A stretch of DNA of 64,000 nucleotides, from the NCBI RefSeq assembly GCF_007991635.1, contig NZ_BJYS01000002.1, forward strand, positions 124,001 to 188,000, given 5' to 3'. The stretch's first letter is position 1. Each line of letters starts with the position of its first letter. Both the position numbers and the translations under genes were made by a program. The notes below the pieces were generated by a model. The model saw only the letters and a list, made by a program, of their open reading frames with translations, was not told where the DNA came from and ran no database searches. Shown here in pieces: positions 16,698 through 24,868 of the stretch. Source of the stretch: Adhaeribacter aerolatus (GTDB lineage: Bacteria > Bacteroidota > Bacteroidia > Cytophagales > Hymenobacteraceae).

Positions 16698-17783
16698 ATG
16701 ACAAAGAAGGATATTAAACTCATTTTTGATAATAATATTAGTTTTAATGAAGACGGCAAGCACGTACGCGACGGCTTATCGGCGGCTTTCCGGACCGGCG
16801 ATAATTTGTGGCTCAGTTGTGATGAGCGCAGTTCGTTGGAACGTCTGAAACTGACAAACGAAGATAACTTTGCGGAGCACCAATCTATTGACTTAAATAA
16901 ATATTTAAAATTACCAGCTGGTGGAGATTGCGAAGTTGATATTGAAGGATTGGGCCACGGCAATCATTATTTATGGCTGGTGGGGTCGCATAGTTTGGCC
17001 CGCAAAAAGCCCCGGAAAGAAGACAGTCCGGCGAAACAAATAAAAAGGCTGGCCAAACTAAAAGACGATCCTAACCGCTATTTGCTGGCCCGCATTCCGT
17101 TGGTGTTAGATGAAGAAACCGGCAATTACGAACTCCAGAAAAGCTGTCCGCACCCCAAGCACTCCGATAAAATATTAACCGCTGCCCAATTGGTCATGCA
17201 CCAAAAGGGCAACCAACTGATGGAAGCTATGGCGGACGATATTCATTTTAAAGACTTTATGAAAATACCGGGAAAAGATAACGGGTTTGATATTGAAGGC
17301 TTAGCTGTTAGCGGCGATCGGATTTTTCTCGGTATTCGGGGGCCGGTATTGCGGGGCTGGGCTTCTGTTCTGGAAATTCAGGTTAGAGATATAGAAGAAG
17401 GTTATTTTGAGTTAAAGCCCGATGAACACAACCGGTTGTATAAGAAACATTTTCTGCACCTGGAAGGCATGGGCGTGCGCGAACTGCGCGTAAGCGGCAA
17501 CGATTTGCTGCTGCTGGCCGGCCCCACCATGGATTTGGACGGTACCATTGCCGTTTACCGCTGGCCCAACGCATTGCTGCAGGAAGACGAAGCCATTGTG
17601 CACCGCAAGGATCTGGAGCGCCTCATTGATGTGCCGCACGGCTCCGGACCTACTACGGGCAAAGACAAAGCCGAAGGCATGGCCCTGTACGACGAAGATC
17701 ACGTGCTGATTGTACACGATTCGCCCACCGATGACCGTAAAATAGGCGATAACGGGGTAATGGCTGATTTATATACTTTGTAG
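16698..17783 (+). CDS. DUF3616 domain-containing protein
   Basis: 361 residues, no signal peptide. It shows the repeated DIEGLA/DIEGLG pattern of DUF3616, at about residues 74-79 (VDIEGLGHGNHYLWLVGSHS) and about 197-202 (FDIEGLAVSGDRIFLGIRG), and a late KAEGMALYDEDHVLIVHD segment near 334. This regular pattern of short strands around Gly/Asp suggests a beta-propeller-like fold. Function is not established. The GNAT gene starts 53 bp downstream on the same strand, so the two may be co-transcribed. Confidence 0.75.
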   Translation: MTKKDIKLIFDNNISFNEDGKHVRDGLSAAFRTGDNLWLSCDERSSLERLKLTNEDNFAEHQSIDLNKYLKLPAGGDCEVDIEGLGHGNHYLWLVGSHSLARKKPRKEDSPAKQIKRLAKLKDDPNRYLLARIPLVLDEETGNYELQKSCPHPKHSDKILTAAQLVMHQKGNQLMEAMADDIHFKDFMKIPGKDNGFDIEGLAVSGDRIFLGIRGPVLRGWASVLEIQVRDIEEGYFELKPDEHNRLYKKHFLHLEGMGVRELRVSGNDLLLLAGPTMDLDGTIAVYRWPNALLQEDEAIVHRKDLERLIDVPHGSGPTTGKDKAEGMALYDEDHVLIVHDSPTDDRKIGDNGVMADLYTL

Positions 17784-17835
17784 CCAGTTCCGGAAAGTGT
17801 AATTTTGCTTAATAATTAGAATTACACTTTAAATA

Positions 17836-18318
17836 ATGGAAACTACCGCTTCTGCTCCCGAAATATTACCTTATGACCCGGCTTACAAAGAAGCTTTCCG
17901 GCGTTTAAACCACGAGTGGATAAACAAATATTTCGAACTCGAAAACCTGGATAACCAGATTTTGGATAACCCTGAAAGCTATATTCTGGCGCGTGGCGGC
18001 CAAATATTGTTTGCTCGTTACCAGGGCGAAATAGTAGGCACTTGCGCGTTGCTTAAAGTAACAGATTCCTGCTACGAATTAGGCAAAATGGCCGTTACAG
18101 AGAAAGCCCAGGGTTTAAAAATAGGGCAGTACTTATGCCAGGCAGCTATTGCCGAAGCAAAAGCTTTAGGTGCCACTATACTAGAATTATACTCGCACCG
18201 CAGCTTGCAACCGGCTTTGCACGTTTATCGCAAACTAGGCTTCCGGGAGGTATCTTGCCCGCCCAGCGGCTATAAGCGCTCCGATATTAAAATGGAATTG
18301 GATTTAAACGCGGCGTAA
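17836..18318 (+). CDS. GNAT family N-acetyltransferase
   Basis: 160 residues, the size of a single GNAT domain. The acetyl-CoA-binding part is visible as GKMAVTEKAQGLKIGQYL (motif A, with QGLKIG in place of the usual R/QxxGxG/A) followed by a helix and LELYSHRSLQPALHVYRKLGF, the common C-terminal motif B. It transfers an acetyl group from acetyl-CoA to an amine; the substrate cannot be read. Cytoplasmic. It follows the DUF3616 gene closely and converges on the minus-strand gene ending at 18332, only 13 bp away. Confidence 0.88.
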   Translation: METTASAPEILPYDPAYKEAFRRLNHEWINKYFELENLDNQILDNPESYILARGGQILFARYQGEIVGTCALLKVTDSCYELGKMAVTEKAQGLKIGQYLCQAAIAEAKALGATILELYSHRSLQPALHVYRKLGFREVSCPPSGYKRSDIKMELDLNAA

Positions 18319-18331
18319 GCCGCAGACCCGT

Positions 18332-18766
18332 TCAGACCGTAACCCCGTACATTTTGGGGTTTACCCGGCGCACGCTGTCAATCATCCAGCAATCTGTGTA
18401 GGGCTCGGCGTCCTGCTTGGTAAGGGTAAACAAAAAACCGGAGTCCCAGCCTTCTTCGCTGCGGGTAATAATTATTTGCTGGGCGCATTCCCCGTCCGAT
18501 ACCAAATCGCTGGTTTTGTAAGAAGTAAAATTTAATATTGGCTGAAACAAAGGGTTTTTTACCTGGTGTTTATAATTAACCAGCGGGCCGGCCGCCAGTT
18601 TATTAGCCGGTGAAGCAAAGTTAAAGGTTGTTTCTATTCCGGTATCTTCCTTGTCGTTCTGGCGCAAAGATTCCATTATCAAACCGATAACATCTTGCGG
18701 AGATAACTCCGGCGAGGGCATCGGTAAATCAATCGTGTATTGATAGTTTGCCATGTTTTCATTCAT
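18332..18766 (-). CDS. Uncharacterised protein, DUF4864-like
   Basis: 144 residues, no signal peptide or membrane segment. The layout resembles DUF4864 proteins: an initial helix with VIGLIMESLRQND, then TTFNFASPANK, a central VKNPLFQPILNF, and a late strand pair around WDSGFLFTLTKQ and DCWMIDSVRRV. I match this from memory of the family pattern, so the assignment is tentative. A second possible start is Met5 (MANYQYTID). The gene is convergent with the GNAT gene. Function unknown. Confidence 0.55.
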   Translation of the reverse strand: MNENMANYQYTIDLPMPSPELSPQDVIGLIMESLRQNDKEDTGIETTFNFASPANKLAAGPLVNYKHQVKNPLFQPILNFTSYKTSDLVSDGECAQQIIITRSEEGWDSGFLFTLTKQDAEPYTDCWMIDSVRRVNPKMYGVTV

Positions 18767-18980
18767 TAAAAGATTACTAGATAAACAGGCTTATATGTAA
18801 GACGTTTTACGCTTATAGCGCCGCTTCCAAGCCTCTATGTAATTAACATATAGGTACTTCCATCCTGCAGCAAGAAACTGCGTTGCTTTACTTACGGTAA
18901 AACCTCCCTGTCGGGTTTTTGATATTTTAAAACATTTAAAATAAATACGGACTAAAACGCCAAATGGCTGCCTCGGAATT

Positions 18981-19709
18981 TTACTTTTCCCGCTGAAAAA
19001 TCATAACCCCGTTGTGATACGTCAGGTGCCCGTTCTTTTGCGTTTTCCGGTCGAGCAACAGTTTATACCGTTGCTGGCTGGTCTGCATAAAATCCAAAGT
19101 AGCCTGGTGCGGGTCTTTCCAGTTGGTGTCGTCTACCAGTATCAGGCAATTATCCGAGAAGTAAGGCTCGGCTACTTTTAAGCCTTTTAGTTGGTCTTCG
19201 TACTTGTGGCCACCGTCGTAAATGTAAAAACCAATCTTTTGCCGGTGCATGCGCGAGAAGTATTCCTGATAATCCATATCGTAAAAGAAATGGTTATTGC
19301 TTTTTAAGCGGTTAAACCGTTTCAGAAACGCTTCGCGCGGACCGCCAAACTGCGAAAAATTATCTACCCCGATGCAGGTTTTAGTTGGGTTGTGCGCTAC
19401 GCCCGATAAAAACGTAAAGCCGTTCCAAACGCCCACGTTCACAAAAACTTCGTCGGGTGCCATTTGCGCTACCGCCTGGTTTATCATGGCCCCTACGGCA
19501 AACGTAGACATGCGCGGTACTTTGCAAACTTCTTTCAGTTTTTCTTTTAATTCAGCATCCTGCTCGGGCAGTACGGTATTCAGTACATCCAGCGAGATAC
19601 CCAGTTTAGGTAAAGTACGCTTGAGGGTACCCACGCCAATAGGCTGCTTGGTGGTAGGCTGAATAAACCGGAAAGAAATATTATTGACGAAATCGGTGTA
19701 GGGCATCAT
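18981..19709 (-). CDS. Class I SAM-dependent methyltransferase-like protein
   Basis: 242 residues. The region 90-125 (EVFVNVGVWNGFTFLSGVA, then TCIGVDNFS) fits motifs I and II of a Rossmann methyltransferase, although motif I lacks the usual DxGxG. FYIYDGGHKYEDQLKGLKVA near 157-176 and LILVDDTNW near 185-193 are typical of the Methyltransf_24 group, which often acts on sugars or small molecules. The substrate is unknown. It is alone on its strand, with an AT-rich 330-bp stretch upstream. Confidence 0.75.
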   Translation of the reverse strand: MMPYTDFVNNISFRFIQPTTKQPIGVGTLKRTLPKLGISLDVLNTVLPEQDAELKEKLKEVCKVPRMSTFAVGAMINQAVAQMAPDEVFVNVGVWNGFTFLSGVAHNPTKTCIGVDNFSQFGGPREAFLKRFNRLKSNNHFFYDMDYQEYFSRMHRQKIGFYIYDGGHKYEDQLKGLKVAEPYFSDNCLILVDDTNWKDPHQATLDFMQTSQQRYKLLLDRKTQKNGHLTYHNGVMIFQREK

Positions 19710-20041
19710 GGGGTTAATATTTTATAAACGGGTAAAGCTACAAATTGTTATTTATTGCTGATAGGCGATGGATAAATATTAATTTCCCTCAGAATCATAA
19801 TAGCCGACGGCCGGCTAAATTTATTTAACGAATATTATTTTTCCTATTTATGCATTTAGCCCCAGAAGGAGGCCCTTAAAGTAACATTTTAAAATAAAAA
19901 TGACTCTGAACGAAACAAAAAGGCTGTCTTTACCGATAAAAAGTTCTCCCTTAACCTGATACACGGAGCCAATGGGGCCGTTGTTAATAAATTAAGTAGG
20001 GTGTATTTTATTCTGTAACTAATTATTAAACTAAGTGAACT
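19710..20041. other. Intergenic region between divergent genes
   Basis: AT-rich spacer between the leftward methyltransferase gene and the rightward 20042 gene; it must hold both promoters. The only structure I see is a short GC hairpin at 19802-19816 (AGCCG/CGGCT). Confidence 0.4.
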
Positions 20042-20356
20042 ATGGAAAATCAAATGAATAATCCCGGACAAAGCCATATGGGCGGAAATGCTGGTAATAC
20101 TGCTTCTGATAGCCTGATGGATAAAGCTGCTTCTATGTTTGGCAACATGAACCTGAATAATATTCCGGATTCGTTGAAGCAATACGGCAACACCGCTGCT
20201 ACCAAGGTTAAAAATATGAGCACTACCCAAAAAGTAATTGGCGGTGCGTTGTTGGCGGCTGGTGCCTGGTATTTAAGCAACCGCTCTAAAAGCGATTATA
20301 AAACTAATAGTGCAGCCCATGCGGCCCGTCGTAGTAACTCCTACGATCCGTCTTAG
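20042..20356 (+). CDS. Small protein with one membrane segment, unknown function
   Basis: 104 residues. The N-terminal 35 residues are rich in Asn, Gly and Met and look disordered. Residues 36-65 form an amphipathic helix (LNNIPDSLKQYG, then AATKVKNMSTTQ). Residues 66-80 (VIGGALLAAGAWYLS) are a short hydrophobic, possibly membrane-inserted segment, followed by a basic, Ser/Asn-rich tail. No family recognised; it resembles small stress-related membrane proteins in general make-up only. It is monocistronic, ended by a strong terminator 24 bp past the stop, which supports it as a real expressed gene. Confidence 0.6.
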   Translation: MENQMNNPGQSHMGGNAGNTASDSLMDKAASMFGNMNLNNIPDSLKQYGNTAATKVKNMSTTQKVIGGALLAAGAWYLSNRSKSDYKTNSAAHAARRSNSYDPS

Positions 20357-20380
20357 CGGGTTGCGTTTTGCGAACAAAGA

Positions 20381-20412
20381 AGCCCGGCTACCCTAATAGC
20401 CGGGCTTTTTTG
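20381..20412 (+). terminator. Strong intrinsic terminator
   Basis: AGCCCGGCTA (20381-20390) pairs perfectly with TAGCCGGGCT (20397-20406) around a 6-bp loop, followed by T6. Confidence 0.9.
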
Positions 20413-20518
20413 CTGTAAATAGCTGGGTTAGGGAGTGGCCTGCAAATATTAATTGTTCAGCTTAATTAAGTATGGCTGGTCTTGTCATTACAATAGCTTT
20501 TTAACTGTTTCCAGCGAA

Positions 20519-20528
20519 TAACTTTTGC
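20519..20528 (+). promoter_or_regulatory. Candidate promoter box TAACTTTTGC upstream of DUF421 gene
   Basis: Ends 44 bp before the start codon. The same ten bases occur at similar distances before the genes at 22204 and 40523. It differs from TAnnTTTG by one extra spacer base. Confidence 0.4.
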
Positions 20529-20572
20529 CGGTGAGCCCGCGCTTTTCATAACCATTTAATTCTAACAGAAGG

Positions 20573-21067
20573 ATGGAAGATTTATTCCGCGAAATTATAG
20601 GGCCGGATTCTAATGCCATTAACTGGTGGCAAATGAGTATCAGAGGCATTATTATCTTCTCGTTTACCCTTTTGCTCATCAGGTTTGGCGATAACCGCAT
20701 ATTTGGTAAAAGCGCGGCTTTTGATATTGCTTTGGGTGTAATTTTAGGCTCTGTTCTGAGCAGGGGTATTACGGGCAATGCGCCTTTTGTGCCGGTTTTA
20801 GTTTCCAGTTTTGTGCTGGTGTTTATGCATCGTTTTCTGGCACACCTGGCTTGCCGCAGCAGCATCGGTAATTTTATCAAAGGCAAATCTTACCAACTGA
20901 TAAAGAACGGAGAACTATTGCACGACCAGATGAATCACAACCGGATAACGCAGAAGGACTTGGAAGAAGCCATGCGCGAAAACGGCAAAATAAATAACCT
21001 GAAAGAGGTAGAGGCTGCTTTTCTGGAGCGGAACGGCAATATTAGCATTATCAACAAAAAGGGGTAA
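20573..21067 (+). CDS. DUF421 domain-containing membrane protein (YetF-like)
   Basis: 164 residues. Three hydrophobic segments lie at about 24-40 (IRGIIIFSFTLLLIRFG), 52-70 (FDIALGVILGSVLSRGI) and 78-95 (PVLVSSFVLVFMHRFLAHL). They are followed by the soluble DUF421 tail with SYQLIKNGELLHDQMNHNRI and a C-terminal VEAAFLERNGNISII. This matches the YetF-type layout, slightly shorter than most. The family is an inner-membrane protein of unknown function, in spore formers linked to spore behaviour; no role is known here. The ATGGAAGAT start is the first in frame after the candidate promoter box. Confidence 0.85.
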   Translation: MEDLFREIIGPDSNAINWWQMSIRGIIIFSFTLLLIRFGDNRIFGKSAAFDIALGVILGSVLSRGITGNAPFVPVLVSSFVLVFMHRFLAHLACRSSIGNFIKGKSYQLIKNGELLHDQMNHNRITQKDLEEAMRENGKINNLKEVEAAFLERNGNISIINKKG

Positions 21068-21183
21068 AATATAGGTTACCAGGGGTAAATTAGCTAAGTG
21101 CTCCGGCCGGAATAATGCCGTTAGCATAAACAGGAGCCGCATCCCTAATGACAGGCGGAAGTTTTTGCGGATTACGCCTGAAC

Positions 21184-21269
21184 CTGGTATTACCAGCTAA
21201 GGTATTTAAAATTACCTATATTTTGGTATTACCTATCTGTTTAGGTATTACGTATAAACCTAGGTAACC
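21184..21269. promoter_or_regulatory. Cluster of GGTA/TACC half-sites upstream of 21291
   Basis: Within 86 bp there are about eight GGTAT/ATACC-like half-sites, some as inverted pairs: TGGTATTACCA at 21185-21195, AGGTATTT...ATTACCT next to it, and further pairs to 21269. The cluster ends 21 bp before the start codon, which suits an operator for a dimeric regulator. No regulator gene is adjacent except MarR at 22204. Confidence 0.4.
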
Positions 21270-21290
21270 ATCAAGCACCAGATCATAACT

Positions 21291-21794
21291 ATGAAAAAAA
21301 CGAACACGCATTTCCTGAAAAAATCCTTGGTTTCTTTGGCCAGCGGTGTAACCGGAGCCATTGCCTTAACGGTTGTGCACGAAGCAGCCCGCCGGTTTAT
21401 TCCGAATGCTCCCCGGATGGATGTATTGGGTATGCGGGCGATTGCACGTGGCATGTATAAAATGGATGAAAAGCCACCCGAAGAAAATAAATTATTTCAG
21501 TATTCTATTATCGGCGATATTGTATCGAACTCTATCTACTACAGCCTGACCGGTACGGGGCGGAAAGCCTGGTTGCGGGGCGCTACGCTAGGCGCTTTGG
21601 CCGGGGTAGGCGGCGTTTTACTGCCGAGCCCCATGGGATTAGGTACCGAGCCAAGCGGCCGGACTACCCAGACCAAGGTCATGACCATTGCCTGGTATTT
21701 ATTAGGCGGTTTAACGGCGGCGGCTTTGTCGCGCACTCTATTTGAGAAACCAACGGTAGAAGAACTCGACGAAGATGATGTTGCCGTAGTATAA
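21291..21794 (+). CDS. Membrane protein of unknown function
   Basis: 167 residues. Two or three hydrophobic Gly/Ala-rich segments are present, at about 14-28 (LASGVTGAIALTVVHE), 103-118 (LRGATLGALAGVGGVLLP) and 137-154 (MTIAWYLLGGLTAAALS), resembling glycine-zipper packing. The C-terminus is acidic (TVEELDEDDVAVV). No family recognised. The gene stands alone between a half-site cluster upstream and a strong terminator downstream, which marks it as a self-contained transcription unit. Confidence 0.6.
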   Translation: MKKTNTHFLKKSLVSLASGVTGAIALTVVHEAARRFIPNAPRMDVLGMRAIARGMYKMDEKPPEENKLFQYSIIGDIVSNSIYYSLTGTGRKAWLRGATLGALAGVGGVLLPSPMGLGTEPSGRTTQTKVMTIAWYLLGGLTAAALSRTLFEKPTVEELDEDDVAVV

Positions 21795-21828
21795 ACAGAT
21801 ATAGCCGGCAAAATAAAATTACTGCCCC

Positions 21829-21867
21829 AAAGCAGAAGCTTACTGGTTATGCTTCTGCTTTTTCGTT
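21829..21867 (+). terminator. Intrinsic terminator
   Basis: AAAGCAGAAGC (21829-21839) pairs perfectly with GCTTCTGCTTT (21851-21861), followed by TTCGTTTT. Confidence 0.85.
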
Positions 21868-22158
21868 TTACCGGATTAACCAACCCGCTTCTGGCAAAAT
21901 CTGCGTCGCAAACCTTAATAGCTGAGGTCGCTTGCCTAATATTATATTGGCGAGTGCGGATATTATTCTTATGGAATTGGTCCGGTTGTTTTGCAATTTA
22001 GTTAAGCCAGTTTACCGCTCCGGCAGAATTTCTTTAATTTTTTGGTAAATTATTAAAAAAAGCAGGGCTAAGTCTTAATCTATTCAGCTAGCTCATAAAA
22101 AATATAAAATAATTAAGGTAGTTAAGGTATAATTAACAGTCAGATTTATATTTTAGCT
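21868..22158. other. Intergenic region upstream of marR-like gene
   Basis: AT-rich and without coding sequence that I can support. It should carry the promoter and any autoregulatory operator of the MarR-family gene, but I see no clear palindrome. Confidence 0.3.
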
Positions 22159-22168
22159 TAACTTTTGC
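22159..22168 (+). promoter_or_regulatory. Candidate promoter box TAACTTTTGC upstream of marR-like gene
   Basis: Identical to the boxes at 20519 and 40470; ends 35 bp before the GTG start codon. Confidence 0.4.
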
Positions 22169-22203
22169 CCAAAGGGTATTAATCACCTCTTAAGAAATAC
22201 GTT

Positions 22204-22656
22204 GTGAAATTAGAAGATGAATTAAAACAGAAGAAAAGCTTTACAAGCCCCTACCATCGCATGATCGTGAATATTATGTTTACGGGTAACTGGGTGCAGA
22301 AACATATTTCGGTGAAGCTAAGACCTTTTGGCCTCTCGTTGCAGCAGCACAATCTGCTTCGGATTTTGCGGGGGCAATATCCCAAACCCTGTACGTTGGG
22401 TATGATTCAGGAACGCATGATGGATCGTATGTCTAACGCTACCCGGCTGGTAGACAAACTGCTGGATAAAGAACTGGTACAACGTGACCAATGCGCCGAT
22501 AATCGCCGGAAAGTAGATATTGTAATTACACAAAAAGGGCTCAGCTTACTGGCTCAAACCGACTTTATTATCGCCGAATTTGACCAGGAATATAAAACCC
22601 TCAGTCCCGAAGAAGCAACCCGGCTGGGTGAACTGCTAGATAAACTGCGCGATTAA
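22204..22656 (+). CDS. MarR family transcriptional regulator
   Basis: 150 residues starting with GTG. The winged-helix core is visible: SLQQHNLLRILRGQ as the helix leading into the DNA-binding part, LGMIQERMMDRMSNATRLVDKLLDKELV as recognition region, and the wing DNRRKVDIVITQKG. N- and C-terminal helices form the dimer interface. MarR proteins repress genes and release on binding phenolic or oxidant signals. The target cannot be read; the nearest genes are the 21291 membrane protein and the aldo/keto reductase at 23494, neither close enough to prove a link. GTG is chosen because no ATG lies upstream in frame near the promoter. Confidence 0.9.
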   Translation: MKLEDELKQKKSFTSPYHRMIVNIMFTGNWVQKHISVKLRPFGLSLQQHNLLRILRGQYPKPCTLGMIQERMMDRMSNATRLVDKLLDKELVQRDQCADNRRKVDIVITQKGLSLLAQTDFIIAEFDQEYKTLSPEEATRLGELLDKLRD

Positions 22657-23190
22657 TTTCTTCGGATTGGTGCTTCGCCGAACTGAAAATTAAAAATTGT
22701 CACCAAGCAGATGAATAATGTTTTATTGGATAAATGAGTTTTATAAAGGCTAGTTTATCAGTGTATTAGCTTTATACCAAGCCATATCGAATTCGTTGGT
22801 TTTTAACCTCCGATTTGACAGTTAAGGTTCATGCGGCATTAAAGTTAAATATTAAGGATTTACGCAGAATAGTATAACTATCCAGGCGCAGGTTGCCCTT
22901 GCGGCGTATTTTCACCCGCAACTGGCGGGTTTGCCGATGCCGCAAAGGCGGCTATCGGGACAATTTACTTTAGTACTACTATTAAGAGAGGTGTTGTTAA
23001 TAATATAATTATTCTATCAGGAGTATGTTGTGTTGATAGATGAATTTAGGTGATTTTCTTTGTCTATTCAATCTGAAATGCCATAAGTTGTTTAAAGTTA
23101 ATCTATTAATCAGGTAATAAATATTGCTACTTATAAATATATTTACCTAATCTAATAGCCTTGGAAGAAGGTAATTTGTATTTAAATAAT
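22657..23190. other. Intergenic region with two strong GC hairpins
   Basis: No gene seen. A GC-rich island in AT-rich DNA folds as ACCCGC/GCGGGT (22914-22930) and CCGAT-GCCGC/GCGGC-ATCGG (22934-22958). A competing long pairing is possible between 22896-22905 and 22939-22948. There is no T-run after it, so it is not a plain terminator. Confidence 0.4.
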
Positions 23191-23275
23191 GGCAGGATAA
23201 TTGCGATAACTAAACTGTTTTCATAGCTTTTATTCTTTAAGGCAGGAGCGGTTTATGACTGCTCTTGCCTTTTTT
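23191..23275 (+). ncRNA. Candidate small RNA or orphan terminator element, copy 1
   Basis: About 85 bp ending in the hairpin GGCAGGAGC/GCTCTTGCC plus T5. No gene ends nearby upstream: the closest is 530 bp away. It aligns with 24557-24648, sharing GGCAG-ATAATTGC and ACTGTTTTCATA. The two copies flank the aldo/keto reductase gene. Confidence 0.35.
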
Positions 23276-23281
23276 ATACCT

Positions 23282-23289
23282 TATTTTTG
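23282..23289 (+). promoter_or_regulatory. Possible -7 box upstream of the aldo/keto reductase gene
   Basis: TATTTTTG fits TAnnTTTG and follows the hairpin element directly. It would give a leader of about 200 bases, so the link to the gene at 23494 is uncertain. Confidence 0.25.
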
Positions 23290-23493
23290 CGGCAATTCTC
23301 AAATAAATGTAGCGGTGCTTACTTCCCGAGCAACTAGTATTAGCAGTGAAAGCACGCCGTAATATATTAGCCTGCTTTCCCGCAACCAGAGAAAGCCAGA
23401 AATTATTGGCCCAAATAATACCTGGAAAACTTCCGCTACGTACACTAATCTCAGTTTCTTTAAACGCAATTCTAATCTCTATAACTCTGAAAG

Positions 23494-24522
23494 ATGAAAT
23501 ACAATTTATTAGGCGATACAGGTGTATTGGTATCGGAGCTGTGCTTTGGTACCATGACTTTTGGCGGACAAGGTCATTGGGAAGCTATTGGGCGGCAACA
23601 GCAGGATGAAGTGAATGTGTTGATGAAAACGGCCGTGGATGCCGGTATTAATTTTATTGATACCGCTAATGTTTATTCTTTTGGTTTGTCGGAGCAAATG
23701 CTGGGTACCAGCCTGAAGCAGGTAGGCCTGGACCGGCACAACCTGTTTATTGCCACCAAGGTGCGCGGCCGAATGGGACCGGGTATTAACGATTTGGGTT
23801 TATCGCGGTACCACGTACTGCAATCGGTAGAAGAAAGTTTGCTGCGCCTGCAAACCGACCATATTGATTTGCTTTATGTGCACGGCGTAGATGCCGCTAC
23901 ATCGGTAGAACAGGTGGTACACACGTTGCACGATGTAGTGCAGAGCGGTAAAGTACGTTACGTGGGGGTGTGTAATTGGCCGGCTTGGATGGTGATGAAA
24001 GCTTTGGGTATTGCCCGGAAGCAAGGCTGGCACGAGTTTGTGGCCATGCAATATTTTTACGCTGCCGCTAACCGCGATGTAGAGCATGAATTGATACCCC
24101 TGGCGCAAGATCAGCATTTGGCTTTTATGCCCTGGAGCCCGTTGGCCGGGGGCTTTTTATCCGGCAAGTTTACCCGCGATCAAACCAATACCGGCGGCCA
24201 GTCGCGGCGCGATAATTTTGATTTCCCGGTAATAAATAAAGAACGAGCTTACGATATTATTGATGTGCTGCAGGAAATGGCTAATAAATATCAGGTATTG
24301 GCGGCGGAGGTGGCCCTGGCCTGGGTGCGGCAGCAACCAGGGGTAACCAGTACTATTATTGGGGCTAAAACGCCGGAACAGTTACAGGCCAATATTCACT
24401 CAGCCACTTTTAATTTAACCGCTGATGAACTGGGTAGGCTAAATACCGTAAGTCAGCCCGAAAAAATGTACCCCGGCTGGATGGTAGAACGGCAGATGGG
24501 TGATCGTTACCCGACAACATAA
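23494..24522 (+). CDS. Aldo/keto reductase
   Basis: 342 residues, an NADPH-dependent TIM-barrel oxidoreductase of the AKR superfamily. CFGTMTFGGQG marks the first strand. FIDTANVYSFGLSE carries the catalytic Asp and Tyr, the Lys is in FIATKVRGRMG, and the His in HIDLLYVHGVD. The C-terminal STIIGAKTPEQLQANI binds the cofactor phosphate. It reduces aldehydes or ketones; the physiological substrate is not readable. A related repeat element lies on each side of the gene (23191-23275 and 24557-24648), the second acting as its terminator. Confidence 0.93.
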   Translation: MKYNLLGDTGVLVSELCFGTMTFGGQGHWEAIGRQQQDEVNVLMKTAVDAGINFIDTANVYSFGLSEQMLGTSLKQVGLDRHNLFIATKVRGRMGPGINDLGLSRYHVLQSVEESLLRLQTDHIDLLYVHGVDAATSVEQVVHTLHDVVQSGKVRYVGVCNWPAWMVMKALGIARKQGWHEFVAMQYFYAAANRDVEHELIPLAQDQHLAFMPWSPLAGGFLSGKFTRDQTNTGGQSRRDNFDFPVINKERAYDIIDVLQEMANKYQVLAAEVALAWVRQQPGVTSTIIGAKTPEQLQANIHSATFNLTADELGRLNTVSQPEKMYPGWMVERQMGDRYPTT

Positions 24523-24556
24523 TTAATTGCGAAATAAAAGTAACTTTCAGAAGTGT

Positions 24557-24648
24557 GGCAGCATAATTGCTTTAAGATAATTACTGTTTTCATAACTTCC
24601 TTTTTATCAGGCCAGGAGCAATTATTTTCGCTGCTGGCCTGTTTTTTT
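24557..24648 (+). terminator. Terminator-ended element after the aldo/keto reductase gene, copy 2
   Basis: CAGGCCAGGAGCA (24608-24620) pairs with CGCTGCTGGCCTG (24629-24641), followed by T7. The 50 bp before the hairpin are related to 23191-23240, so this is a longer shared element and not just a hairpin. The remaining 220 bp to the next gene show nothing. Confidence 0.7.
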
Positions 24649-24868
24649 ATTTGCTCTTTAAACTGCCTGATTTTTATTCCTTAATTACGGTAAAAATATT
24701 CCTGCCAGCTACCTGCTTACCGCTTATCTCTGCCTAATCCGGAATAATTACTTACTTGCCTGAAAAAGGTGTTTTCTGTATTCCGGGTAAATTGAATTAG
24801 CTACTAAACTGTTTATATTTAATCCAGTTCAGACAGTTGAACTAATCTGGCGCGTAAAATTATGCTGT

